Source: Thermomucor indicae-seudaticae
Lineage: Eukaryota > Mucoromycota > Mucoromycetes > Mucorales > Lichtheimiaceae
Assembly (NCBI GenBank): GCA_000787465.1
Contig: JSYX01000425.1
Coordinates: 1 to 30,398, forward strand
Length of the DNA: 30,398 nucleotides
Direction: 5' to 3'
Shown here: piece after piece, positions 1 through 11,300 of the stretch
Position numbering within the stretch: the stretch's first letter is position 1
Layout of the letters: every line of letters begins with the position of its first letter
Position numbers and translations under genes: made by a program
Notes under the pieces: generated by a model
What the model was told of the DNA's origin: nothing
The model's input: only the letters and a program-made list of their open reading frames with translations
Databases searched by the model: none

Positions 1-59
1 CTTACATTGCCCAGTTCAAGCAGATGCTCCCTCCATTTGTTGAGAGCGTTCCCACAGGT

Positions 60-970
60 CTGCCAAAGGAAAAGCCAACGTGTCGTAAACCTTTCAGCCT
101 AATAGCGCAAAGTGATTTGACGAAGCAACGCAAAGTAAAAATCGAGAAGCAGCACAAAACAGTAATGTGCCGCGTCAAAAGTACCGATTTGGGTATTGGG
201 ACGAGAGTGGAGCATTACCAGCTTTCGTGCAGCACAGTGAATGCACTTGATAAGGCCAGTTATTAAGCGAAACCGTTGGGGCCAGGGTTTCTAATCCATT
301 TATCTTCTGCCATGTTTCCCGTTTCTTAATTGATTGGAAGAATTGTGGTGAAAACTCAAGACCGGAATCGAACGTAGTGCCAGTGCACTTCGTGCAAGCG
401 ACCGGCAGACACGAAGGATCCTGAAGTCAATAAAGAAAGGTAACATTCGCCAATCGTCGAGAATGGATTAGGCAGGCATTTGGTAGCTGCAAAGTGCCCA
501 TGCAAATGACACGAGCTGAGAGCGCAAAGCACCTGTGCACACCAAGCTAAACCTTGGGCGCAAAGTCAAATTCAAGCTCGACGCGAACCGTTTATTTATC
601 TAGCGCCAACCTCCAATAATGCCAAGTTATTTACGCAAATGTGCCAAAGTCCTTTCACGAGTCCCGCCAATGTAAATCCTTAAAGACCTACCGAGAGTAC
701 TCGAGAATCGCAGCCAAAGATGTTCTGCTTAACCGCCTACATTAAGAAATTGACGGTAGTCCTTAGCTTCTTGGGTGAGCTAACGCGCCAAGCTTTTTCC
801 GGAAAGACGCCAAAGATACATACGCCAAGTTATTCTGCGAAAGCACGCCAAAGATTTTGGTGAAAAGCCGCAGAAAGAAACTCAAAAACTCCGCCAACTG
901 GAGTCGAGAAAATGCGCCAATTTTTTAGCAGAAGCACGCCAAAAATTCTCAACGAGCGCGCCAAAAATTT
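60..970. repeat. Degenerate repeat field, ~22-bp period, CGCCAA/GCGCAAAG core
   Basis: The hexamer CGCCAA occurs at 448, 604, 665, 786, 808, 823, 846, 892, 915, 937 and 959. Near-matches fall in the same rhythm at about 105, 127, 150, 173, 620, 642, 712 and 734. Most steps are 22-23 bp or twice that. The best-kept stretch is 780-970, where units resemble GCACGCCAAAGATTTTGG. This looks like an eroded minisatellite or a subterminal repeat array of the adjacent transposon. No coding potential is visible: the 80-codon ORF at 24-266 simply runs through the repeats. Confidence 0.6.
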
Positions 971-1411
971 GAAAAGAACTGTATAAACACCTATACCACG
1001 TATAAACACATCTACAACACATTTGTGTTACCATATACGGCATCGCATATACTTAAACTCGACCCAAGAACCCTCGCAATGTCCAGTTCTTTAATGCATA
1101 AGCCAGCAAGAGGCTCAACGGACCAACTGTCTGAGACCTGATCGGTACTCACAAGCAACCATCAACCTACAACTTCCCCACAGCCTGTTTGCTATTGGGC
1201 ACTGTTGTTGCCATCGCCAAGAGTACAACCAAGATCACCAACCAGACAGTTATCCCAAAAAGCTCAATTGGGCGTTACCGGATATATTGACAAAACCGAT
1301 ATCTCCTTAACAGTATAAATAACCCTCTATAATATTAATAAACCGCTATACATGCATTTCTTTGAAATATCTTGCACAGACATAAACACCCAAAATTTCG
1401 AGTCTGTCTAC

Positions 1412-2570
1412 ATGGATGGACAGGGAGTCTCCGTCTACGAGAATGCGGCAACAGATGCTCCAATGGATACTGACGTAGAAGGAAAGGCAGATGTCCTCAT
1501 GACCCTGACGGAATAAGAGAACTTGAAGATGGAAGACGACTCATTTGGAAACAACGAAGATATGACAACTAGGCAAAGTGCAGAGGAAGAGAAGACAGAA
1601 ATCATAAGCTCAGTCTGTCATTTATCATGAGACTTTAGCTCACATAGCTTCCAGCAAAAGAAAGAAATGGGTCCACAGAAAACTATCGTAAACACAACGC
1701 GGCCCAAATCGAGCAGCTGATGAAGCTCAAGACAGAGACTTTGCCTCCCATCGCTGCAGTTGCTCGAGAAGTGGGGATAGGGAACACACACGGCCCAAAG
1801 AATCATTCAGCAGTCCAACAATGATGAAGAGAAAAAGTTGCCCATGAAGCAGGAGCCTACGCCACGAGGACGCAATCCGAGCCTCAATGAAGAACATACC
1901 AAATTCCTTATCGAGTATCTTGAAGATAATCCCTCAACAACCGTCAGCGACACGATGGAAAGTGTGTGCCGCCAGTTCGATGATCTCAAAGTCTCCAAAA
2001 CGACGATTCATAAGCACATCACAACGGCGTGCAGTTTCTCGCTGAAGAGGGCAAGAACGATAATCGACAGGCGGCATGACGACACCACACTGGAAGCACA
2101 GAGAGCCTTCGCTCTGTTGTGGATACGAATTTGCGACAAGATCGGTCTTCATCGATGAAGCCGGTCTCAATATGCATAGGATCCGATCCATGGCTTGGTC
2201 AAGGAAGGGAGAGCCCGCAAATGTTTCCGTGCCAGACCAACGTGGTATCTCACTGACCATCTTGGGCGCCATCTCTGTCTATGGCATTGTCGGTGCGTTC
2301 ACCAAAGGCAACGCCGTCGAAGAAAGGAAAGATGCGTACGGGATCTCAAACGATTTCCACGAAATCGTAGGGCACCAAGGCCTCATGTTACCGGCTGTTC
2401 ATCGGTAGTGTCATCGACAAAAGAGGAATGCAGGGCTTCAACCTGGTGATGGACAATGCAAGCATTCACCACGCAAACAGCCTCAAGGAGTTACGTGAGT
2501 CGGCGAGGACGGTCACTGCCATTTCTCAACCCGATTGAAGAGTGCTGGGCAAAAGATCAAGGCTGGAGTC
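1412..2570 (+). pseudogene. Broken Tc1/mariner (IS630-like) DDE transposase
   Basis: The remnant reads as several frames interrupted by stops and frameshifts. An acidic leader starting at 1412 stops at 1514. A helix-turn-helix-like stretch follows at about 1710-1800 (AQIEQLMKLKTE, then PPIAAVAREVGI) and ends in stops. A second DNA-binding-like segment lies at 1838-2100 (NPSLNEEHTKFLIEYL, then KVSKTTIHKHI). The catalytic core switches frame near 2110-2140: FIDEAGLNMH carries the first Asp at 2147-2176, VMDNASIHH the second at about 2449, and, after another frameshift, LPFLNPIEECWAK the Glu at about 2515. These signatures and their order are typical of eukaryotic IS630/Tc1 relatives. At least three lesions make it non-functional. 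I could not define terminal inverted repeats or a TA duplication, so the element ends are unknown. Confidence 0.8.
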
Positions 2571-2640
2571 CGACGATGGCGAAGAGTTTTCGAATCTGCT
2601 TGTAAAGTCGCGTTGGATATAGCGCCTCGTTTATATCCAG

Positions 2641-3339
2641 TTTGGAGAGTATATACAAAAGTCAAACAGGAGAAGATTACGTTGGAATAAGGAGCCCAAT
2701 TTTGGGGAACAAAGACGCTGCAGATTTCATGGAAGATGGTCCACCCTGGCCTGTATCCCTGTGTTGGGTCAGTCCTGGGATTTTCGCTTGTTGGGTAACG
2801 CATAACCTTTCGGGTTGACATGTCACTTGTTTTCTTCCCTGGAAGGCCGTAGACCATTCAAAACGTCAGGATCATTCTTTTGCTGAGTTACAAACATGGT
2901 GAACACTGATTCGCTCGAAACGTGCAACAATGATTACAAAGAAGGGAAAGCACACTGGAATACCAGTGCACACTTGCCAAATTCCGGAGACATATGATAT
3001 GGTGGATCACGAAGACCTCTTTGAGAATCAGGGTGTTCAAAGTAGCATTTACTATTCATGTGATGCGTTATCGGATATCGTCGGATCGTGCGAAAAAGAA
3101 AATAGAGATGTAACGGATTGATCACGTTACAAGTATGAATGTTATGTAATCCAAAATTTACAGACGGGGGATATCATGAAAAATGAGGTATAAGTATACA
3201 GGACAAAAAGGAGAGTGATATATAGAGTGCAATATAAACAAGGCGAAGGAAATAATACACAAAATACGATTTACAACAGATGTATGGATAGTTAATGGTG
3301 GAACTCAGAAACAGGGGAAAGAAGAGCTGATGGTTTGCG
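2641..3339. other. Intergenic stretch with no supported gene
   Basis: Only short overlapping ORFs occur on both strands, the longest being 63 codons at 2930-3121 (+). None has a recognisable motif or splice context. The left part may still belong to the decayed transposon. The right part (3180-3339) is the probable 3' UTR and terminator region of the minus-strand PH-domain gene. Confidence 0.5.
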
Positions 3340-5120
3340 TCACGATCCTTCTTTTAATGAGGATGATGGAACGGGTGGTGGCGATGATCGCGGGGGCGGC
3401 ATTTGGGGTGGAAGGACTCTTTCCCAGTCAGGGATTCGGGCTAACGATTGCCGTTTCAGGTTGTCTGAAGTCGGATAGGAACGGACCGTTGGAGGCGTGC
3501 TACTACGGCGCTCGTTCTTCTTATCGGCAAAGGGTTCATAATTGTTCCACCATTGTGATGTCTCTGCCCTGTTATCGTTACGGACGTTGGTTGTTGATGG
3601 AAGCGTGGGTGGTAAAGAGGCACGCAAAGTGGCAGGACGATGCTTTGCTTTTGTTGCTGTCGTCGTTGTCGTCGTGGTAGTAGCAGATATGCTCCGACCC
3701 ATATATTGTTGCTGTTGTTGTTGTGGGGCAACCGTTAAGAGTCGAGAATCGTCCGTCAGTTTAAGGGTGGCCAACATGGAAGCCGACAAGGTTTCCCCAC
3801 GATGACCCAATTTGGTATACGCTACAATCTTTTTCATCGCTTCCATCCAAAACTGCATTTCGGCCGCGGTTTCGTACCGGAGATACCACTTGAACAATGG
3901 TTTGCGCAACTCCAAAACGTAATATCCCTTCTTTTCGTTGCTGAATTCCTCTGACGCAAAACAAAGTGTATCGTCGGTCAGCAGGAAATATTCACGTGCT
4001 GGATGGGTTGACTTGCTGTCGGATTTGAAGATGTAGACAATCCGGTCGACGAGGACCACGAAACGTCGTTTCCACGACAGTCGGCGGCTGATGACGAAAG
4101 AAGCAATGGAGGAAGATGGCGGGTCGTACTTGTACAACCAATTGCTACAGATGGCATTCTCCAGTGCAACCTTTACAGACATGCACCAAGGATCCAAGGT
4201 TGTACTACTACTGCTGCTGTTATTATTACTGCCTGCTTCAGATGCATATGGAAGCGCTAAGCCGGCGCGCGCTTCCACAGGTGATGGCATGGTAGGAGTG
4301 ACAAATGGGTCGGATAATGCTTTGATACGACTTGTCGGATAGAATCGGCTTAGCTCTTGTTCTCTAAACGTTTCCGAGCTTGTGGCTCCAGAAAGAAGAA
4401 ATCGCGACGATGGAGGAAGAGACGCAAAAGACGTCGTTGTCGCTAGATAATAAAGCGATGAGTTACTTCCGCCCTCAAACAAATCCAATCATAATGGTCA
4501 AGGGACAGGCACAGAACTTACGTGAAGACACGTGCAAAGTATCCGACTCGCCAGACCACCGACGGATATTCGTGTCCTGACTGTTGCTATCGACGCTCCC
4601 TACGCTGTATCGATGGCTCTGGCTGGACCCACTGCCCGAGGTGCTAGAGTATTGGGACGCAAGTGAGTGCCTGTAGACCGCCTTTTCAAGTGGAAGTGGT
4701 TGTTGCGGCGGTTGTTGCCGTCGTCTGCATAAACCCGCTGAAAGAGCCTGTTCTTCTTTTGCTGTAATTGATGGTTCGAGGGGCTCTTGTGCGCTGCGAT
4801 TGCTGTTCACCATTACCATCGGTGTAGGGTACATGACCGACCTCCTGTCTGACTACGAAAGTTGGAAAAGAAAAAGAAAGAGAGAGGGATGAAGGGGAAG
4901 CCCGAAAAAAGGGAGCCGCTCCACCTGAAATGCTTACGCGGAAACTGAAACAGTGGCCGTCTCCTGCCCAAATCTGGATCATACTGCACAGGACCTTTTG
5001 CGTTTTGATTTGCGCCGCTATTCCGCGTTGCAGTGAAGGCTTGCTTTGCGTCGATTCAGTGTATCTTGGGGGCTGGAGATTGAATCGTGTTACGCGCAGA
5101 TGTGGAAAGACCGAAAGCAC
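3340..5120 (-). CDS. PH-domain protein with low-complexity flanks (three exons)
   Basis: The exons are 5120-4938, 4852-4522 and 4442-3340. The introns, 4937-4853 (GTAAGC...TAG) and 4521-4443 (GTAAGT...TAG), join in frame to give 538 residues. If the first exon is only 5' UTR, the start is the Met at 4834 and the protein has 471 residues. A pleckstrin-homology domain lies at about residues 272-382 of the long form. It opens with NWLYKYD, has the basic strand SWKRRFVVLVDRIVYIFKSD, and closes with the amphipathic helix containing the family Trp (AEMQFWMEAMKKI). PH domains bind phosphoinositides or proteins at membranes. The N-terminal part is Ser- and Gln-rich. The tail has Gln and Thr runs (encoded at 3651-3725) and ends in a Pro-rich PPPRSSPPPVP segment, a possible SH3 ligand. 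No catalytic domain is visible, so an adaptor or signalling role is an inference. The start codon is the least certain part. Confidence 0.8.
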
Positions 5121-5581
5121 GCAGTAACGAAACTGCCTTTAAGCGAGCTCTCATGCCCAATTTTTGAGCTAACAGATTGGGGGCAAGTCATAAAATATCC
5201 CATAGAATAGGTATGTTCGGAGCATAGTCTTTGCGGACGGACTTGTCGAGCGATGTTATCGCTTCCACAAATCGAATGATTTAGACGACCCGGACATACA
5301 GTCAATCCAAGACTCGCATAGATAACTTGCCCGAGGATAGCGCTTTTCGCCGCCGCCAGTTTGCGCTCATCTTTAATTATACCAAGCTACTCAGTCAGAA
5401 TTGGTCATTGGTGACTTCCAAGCGATTTTTACGTCGTTCTGCTAAAGCGATAATGCCAGCCCTAGGTAGGCAGCGGCGAGACTCACCTGACCCTGCACCA
5501 GGTTATTGCAACTCGATACAAGACGAGAAATGTGACTTCAATAAAAACAATCCTTTTTAGTCTCGATTATTCTTCGTTATC

Positions 5582-5587
5582 TTTATT
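5582..5587 (-). terminator. AATAAA polyadenylation signal of the 5606 ORF
   Basis: On the minus strand AATAAA lies 18 nt past the TGA stop of the ORF ending at 5606. This is the expected place for a poly(A) signal and modestly supports that ORF being a transcribed gene. Confidence 0.45.
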
Positions 5588-5605
5588 TTGAACTGTTGTG
5601 ACATT

Positions 5606-6019
5606 TCAGGCAGGTACGTAGACTTCGATCTTCTTGTAATGAACTATGGCACCTGTCGATAACATCCTGGAAGATGAAACCGTCAGTTTTTGGCCATGAA
5701 ACTGTCCAGACAACGACTCAAGATGTTCAAAGTGCTGCAGGTAGTCTAACAAAGTCTGCAAGTACCATAGCGTTTGAATTCGTAGATTGTCGTTCTTCAC
5801 TTCGTTCTCTTGAACGATAGCATTGGGGACTTTGGATGATTTGTCTTTGCACACGAAGACATCGCGTCCATATATACAGGATGTTAAGGAATATATCATG
5901 TCTAATTTGATGTCCTTCTCCGAAGCCGGAAGTTTGCGTTTGGCTCGAAGGGCTTTGATAATTTGTGAGTGGCATTCCGACTTAGATACCGCATGTGTTG
6001 CATTAGTTGAAATGGGCAT
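5606..6019 (-). CDS. Unrecognised protein, probably a 3' exon
   Basis: This is an open frame of 137 residues from the first Met. The frame stays open for about 16 codons further upstream without a Met, so an upstream exon is possible. The product is mixed-charge and globular-looking, with a basic segment near the N-terminus (IIKALRAKRKLP), a Leu-rich helix in the middle (LWYLQTLLDYLQHFEHL), and a KKIEVYVPA tail. I do not recognise a family or a signal/membrane segment. AATAAA follows the stop by 18 nt. It sits between the PH-domain gene and a repeat field, in a gene-poor stretch containing transposon debris, so it could equally be a fragment of a mobile element. Confidence 0.4.
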   Translation of the reverse strand: MPISTNATHAVSKSECHSQIIKALRAKRKLPASEKDIKLDMIYSLTSCIYGRDVFVCKDKSSKVPNAIVQENEVKNDNLRIQTLWYLQTLLDYLQHFEHLESLSGQFHGQKLTVSSSRMLSTGAIVHYKKIEVYVPA

Positions 6020-6119
6020 CCGTGTGCCACGACAGCAACCTAATGAAACGATTAGGACAAAGCTTAATTTTTAGCAGAATCTCTTACATTTTTGTCAATG
6101 CGACGCGAGAGTACAGTAG

Positions 6120-6440
6120 CCGGCCTGAAGAAAGGCCTTTCACCGACTCGACAGCGCGGGAGACTTTTCTACGCCGCCGATCACACAGACAGCCTTTACT
6201 GGCGCATGGCCAACAGCACCCTTTTCGTTTCCCGAATTTGCTTTGGATCACGTCGACAGCGAAGGAGGCCTTTCCACGCCGCTGACGACCCATACGCCCT
6301 ACCCCGTGGCATAGCCGAAGGCACCCTTTTCGCTGGCCAAACTTGCTTTTGTCCATGGGGCATGGTCGACAACGCCCTTTTCTTTTTCCAAATTTGCTTT
6401 CGTCCGCTTCAACAGGCGCACAAGGCCTTCCGACACGGCA
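6120..6440. repeat. Degenerate 105-bp tandem repeat
   Basis: The segment at 6149-6227 (starting CGACAGCG, ending GCACCCTTTTCG) recurs at 6254-6332, exactly 105 bp later. The C-rich end block recurs a third time at 6372-6383 (ACGCCCTTTTCT), 51 bp after the second copy. The block CTTTTC, then CCAAA or CGAAT, then TTGCTTT accompanies each copy. The 105-bp unit therefore seems to contain two related half-units of about 51-54 bp. All three forward frames and two reverse frames are partly open here, as expected for a stop-poor repeat. I see no protein family. Confidence 0.6.
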
Positions 6441-6480
6441 GAGAAACCGGACGGCCCATCATGTACCTGTAGCAACTCCA

Positions 6481-8307
6481 CGCTTCGCTTTCGTTAGGTC
6501 TGCTGTAGTTAATTCCGACAATGCCGTTTCCTCGTCCTCCTTTTACATCAAGATATGAACATCGCAAATAAGGGTGGGTGGGAACCGCGATGCTTATACA
6601 CTTACCGATTCGTCACGGCCCTACCATCTCGAGCAGAGTGTAGATATCGGCAAAGATTGTCCAACATAGAACAGACAGACCAGTTATTGGGAGTAATGTT
6701 CGTCCTGGACAGTTGTAGTTCAACATCCTCAGTAAGACGAGCTCGTTGATCATGAGAAGAAGGTCCAAGGCTCGTTCGAGCCATGCAGGTCCGCAAAAGG
6801 GAAGGGCAGTTACAACCTCCACAACGCCAGAAATACGTAGTTGTCCTCGTTCTCAGAGTAGTTTACCCTTATCGGGTGCTCATAGAGGCATTTGAGACGA
6901 GAATGAAATAATGGCCCTTGCTGATTAGCCAGCTAATTTATGATCAACATTGAGTTAGGGATTGTATGTACCGATAATGAGTTATCTATGTATTAGAGTA
7001 GTTTACCTTGACATTGTATTGGCGCATGTCGAAGACCTCTCTTTGAGAGTAGCCACACGCCATCACATCAACCACAACACAACGTACCCGGAAAGACCGA
7101 TCGCACAAAATCCGTGTTTCCACTAACAAGACCTCCCTCTTGGAGTTGCCGCGCCGTGAAATAAAGATTGACGCATGCGATGTTAGTCGCCAAGGCCACA
7201 GCAGTTTGGGTCTCCTCGATTTTCCAGGGAAGGCTCCGTTCATGCCATTGCCGGACCTCCTCAGTAGGCACTTCTCCGCGGACAAAGAAAGAGAAAGAGA
7301 AGGCCCAGGTGTACATGACGTGCACATGAATGGTATTAGAAATGTTGTCACAAAAAAAGGAACCGCGTTCGGCTTAATTTTTTGCTTGGGAAGTATTCAA
7401 GCCGAATCTGTCTGCTGCGCCTGCTCCAGCAAAGGATGGGAAGGGCAACCCGTAGCGGAACGAGACATCTCACCCAGCGGATATCAATGGTGTCTCCTTT
7501 GCGCCACTGATCTCACGACGATAGTTGTCTGGTCATCTTCGCCGGAAACTCAAAAGGACGCGCTGATCCAAAACCTATGCCTGAGGGGTTTCTCAGACAG
7601 GATACTGGCAAGGTGTTTACCGTAGACTTCTACGTCAAGTGTTCTGACGTGGGGATGCTGTTCGTATGTGCTTTACCAGAAAAAATTGAGGTCTTGATAT
7701 ATACCTAACTGGCTGTTTCAGATGAAAGTTCCTACCTCAGTTTTCTAGATATAAGGTATGTTTCTGTTTCATTTATTGAGACGATCTGATGAAGATTATC
7801 GGCATGAATGGTGATTTGATCCAATCATTAGCAACCGTTCATTACTGCATTTACCACAGGTCCCAGTAATACAACGCGAAGTTCAGTGACCAAACGCTGA
7901 CTGCGGTAACATGCAAGCTGGTTTGTCCCGGTTCGCTTGCTGTCTTTTCTTCTATAAGTTAATAACAGGCGAACAGCGCTATGAAGTCTCTCCTATGCTG
8001 TATAAAACCCTTTCGCGAGATACGTAGTCCGTTTTACTGTCACCGGCAAGTTCGAATTGCTATATTGAAAATCTGATCTGAAGCTTGGCTATTTCTGGAC
8101 TCTTTCCTTGTTACTTGTATAAGAATAAGAGCCTTAATAACGTCCCTGAACTTACGGAGACGTGGGCGCGCGTTTGAATCGCCCTGTTTCTGCTTGAGAT
8201 TTCCTTATTTGACCGAAATGTGTCGGAGCATTAAGGGCGCCACACAAAACTTTTTTTCGTTTTGGACCTGTCTCCCTCCACCTTCGCCTTGCCTTTGGTT
8301 AGCCTGC
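6481..8307. other. Gene-poor region and UTP10 upstream region
   Basis: Nothing here reaches the standard for a gene. The longest ORF, 161 codons at 7140-7625 (+), has overlapping open frames on the other strand, no motif and no convincing splice extension. The last few hundred bases before 8308 presumably carry the UTP10 promoter and 5' UTR. I see no clear TATA box there. I found no tRNA cloverleaf. Confidence 0.45.
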
Positions 8308-11300
8308 ATGTCTCTGAAAGAGCAATTGAAGCGCATCGGCACAGCCGATTTGCGCAATGTGACGGAGGCTTCTCGCAAACACAAGGCGTCATTTCTGTTT
8401 AGTTCTCGTGAGGCGGCGGATCAAGATCTGGAGACGATCTATGCACTTGCACACAATGGCATTATTGAACTTGGTCTGCTTGACGAGCGACTGTCGGCTT
8501 TTGAGAAGACATTGTTTTCTGAAAAAATGAAGGGCGTTGATCGTGTCCTGCAGGTTAGTGGTAGTTGGGGTGGGCATAGTGAGCCTGCAGTCTCTTTTTA
8601 ACTTATACGCATGCATACGTAATCATAATAGACGCCCTCGGAAAATGCACAACTCGATGAAAGTATCGCCTTGTTTCTTCAGCACCTTTCACCCTATTTT
8701 TTGCTCAAGCCAGCTGGAAAGGCGATCGAATGGCTTTTGCGTCGGTTCAGGATTCACCAGTTTAATGTGGAAGCTATCTTGGCATGCATTTTACCGTATC
8801 ATGAAACCAAGGCTTTTGTCAAGATGGTGTCTCTGTTGGAGATTGAGTAAGTGAAAGCCAAGAAGCAAGATTGGGATCAACTGACTGACCTTCTTTTGTT
8901 TGCAGACCTGAGTCACCTTGGAAATTCCTTCTACCTGTCAAGGAAAGCAATATCCCGTTGGATCGGTCACTTTTGGTCAAGGCCATGAAAAAGAACCGTC
9001 GGGTGTTTGACTTTGTCTGCAAAACTGTGATTCAATCCCCCGTGCATTTCCCAGCGCTGTATGCGTTTTTTGCTGCGACACTGATCGAGTTTGTCAAGGA
9101 TCGAAAGAATGTGGAGGACAGTACCATGACCGCCTTGATACCGTTCATGGTGGAGAGCTTGAAGTCACGGAAAACACCCGAGCTTCAGATTGCGGCGTAC
9201 ATGATTATTTCTCAATTGGCATCGACGACGGAAAACTTATCCGACCTAGCGATCAGCACCTTGGCAGAAACCATGACGAAATATTACAATGAGCAATATT
9301 ACGGTTACTGCATGTTGACGATCATTCATCTTGCACAGGCGCAAAACAGCTTTGAGATGAACGAAAAGTCGATTAAACGGTTACTCAAGGCGCCGATGTT
9401 TGAAAAGGAACTGTTGAGGCATGCTGAAAAGTATGCGACGGATCGGTTCATGGCAGCGATACTACCGGCCCTGTGCAACAGTATTCCCAAGCACCCGGAG
9501 AAAGCCGAGCTGTTGAAGGAGATGGTGCATCGAGGACTCTTGTCTAGCGACAATATCAGTATGCTTAGCAACTGTGCAATAGATGGCTATATGGGATTGG
9601 TCAATGACAGCGCTAATGAATCTAAGAGGAAAGCGTACATTGAAGCGTTCCAGCCGTTGATGACCTTGCTTTCGCAGTGCTATGTGGACGAAGTTGATGC
9701 AGTCTTACAAGCCAGACTCAAGGCAGCCGAGTCTGGATCTTCCGAATTGTTGTATGACTTCACGTCTGCAGTATTCAATGGAACAATGCACCAAGTTGTT
9801 AGAGAGGCAAATACGACCCTGTTCCTGTGCCTGAATAGTCCGTCCGTGTCCACTCGCCTGTTGGCGGTGCAGAAGCTTGTCAGTGTTATGGATGATGGGA
9901 ACAGTCCTTTGGCTCAGGTATGTCCTCTCCTCCCAAAAAAGAAATGTATGCATGACTATAACGGGATCTAACGGCCAAGTGCAGTCTCCAGATGTTATCG
10001 AATCCGCACTTGCCGAGAGTCTTTCGAGATTTAACGAATTGTTGCACTACGCCGTGACGCAAGGAGCGGATTACGTGCTCAGATACGTTCCCAAAGAAAC
10101 AATCGTGTCACAAATGACACGCTTGCTGCGCGAGCGCAAGGCATTCAAAAAGTTTGAAATTGTGCCGGTCATGAAGTTTTTGGTATCCAAGTTTGTGCAA
10201 CGGTTTCCAGAAGAACAAGAGTTTGTTGCTCGACAACTGAGCCTGTTTGTGTTTGCGGGCCAACTCAAGGCTGTCAAGGCATTCACGGATGAATTGGAAT
10301 CGATAAAGTTTGCGGGTAATCTGAATCTGTTGGAGCGGACATTCAAGAATGCGAAAAGTGCAGTGAGTAAGGCACTTGAAGAAGAAGAACATCAAGGCAA
10401 AAGCGAAAACAAGGGCAAATCGGGCACGTCGATGCATTTCATCAAATTGGAAGCTGCCGCTGCTGCTGGCGGCTCCAGTGACTCGACGGTTTGGGTTTCT
10501 ATGGCAAACAGCAGCTTTGATTTGGAAAAGATATTAGGTCTGTTGGTCCTTATTCGAGCGGTTCTGATTGCGGAAAACGTGGATCATTCAGTATTGGCCG
10601 TGCTTGTGCTTGACGAGGTGTTGCCGTCCATGACGCCTGAGCAAAGAAGAATGTTTTACCGAAACCCGCTGCCGGACAGCTTTTTGGATTGGAAAGAAGG
10701 CGTGGTTTCTGACATGGCGCTATACAATTTCCGCAAGGGGTACAATATTCCCGAAGAAAGCAAAGTGTCTTTGATGCAGTCTTTGGTCAAGTGTATTGTG
10801 TTGTCGCTTCGGCCAGTTACTACTACTGCTGGTGTCCCTTGGTTGTCCGGTTCTTCTGGAGACTCTACTACTACAGTCTATCGTGAAATCATAATGAAGC
10901 TCTTCAAGACGCTCGTGAGTGGTCCTGTACTCGGGTCCTTTGAACCAATTCTGGCGGGTTTGATATCAAATCATTTGAAGGATGATATATTATCATTCCT
11001 CTTAAGCTTTTGGAGTAGTGATGGTGAGTTACTAATAGTTCTTGGAAACGGGAGAGTAGCGTGTAACTGATCGCAATAATATGGTGTATAGAGTATAAGC
11101 CAGCAGTCCGCGCACGATCACTCCAAATCGCAACTTCGTATGTTCGCCACTTCTCCTTGCCGAATGTGCCTCCAGTCGACTTGCAACATATTGTGCCTGG
11201 GCTTTTACCAGCACTGACGGATCAGGAAAAGTCTGTCCGATGCGCAGCGTTGGATTGCTTGAAACAGTTGTCTGCGTTGTACGAATCACAAGGACTACCT

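Noticed and set aside
355..420. GTTCGATTCCGG (minus strand) looked like a tRNA T-arm / B box
   Set aside because: The T-stem does not pair, and no acceptor stem or anticodon arm could be folded around it.
4474..4521. 48-nt version of PH-gene intron 2 ending at GAG|GGCGG
   Set aside because: It puts a TAA three codons into the next exon; the acceptor at 4443 restores the frame.
7140..7625. 161-codon ORF (+)
   Set aside because: Opposite-strand ORFs of similar length, no motif, no splice extension and a gene-poor setting.
8194..8307. In-frame upstream ATGs for UTP10
   Set aside because: The 38 extra residues do not resemble the family N-terminus, which begins at MSLKEQL.
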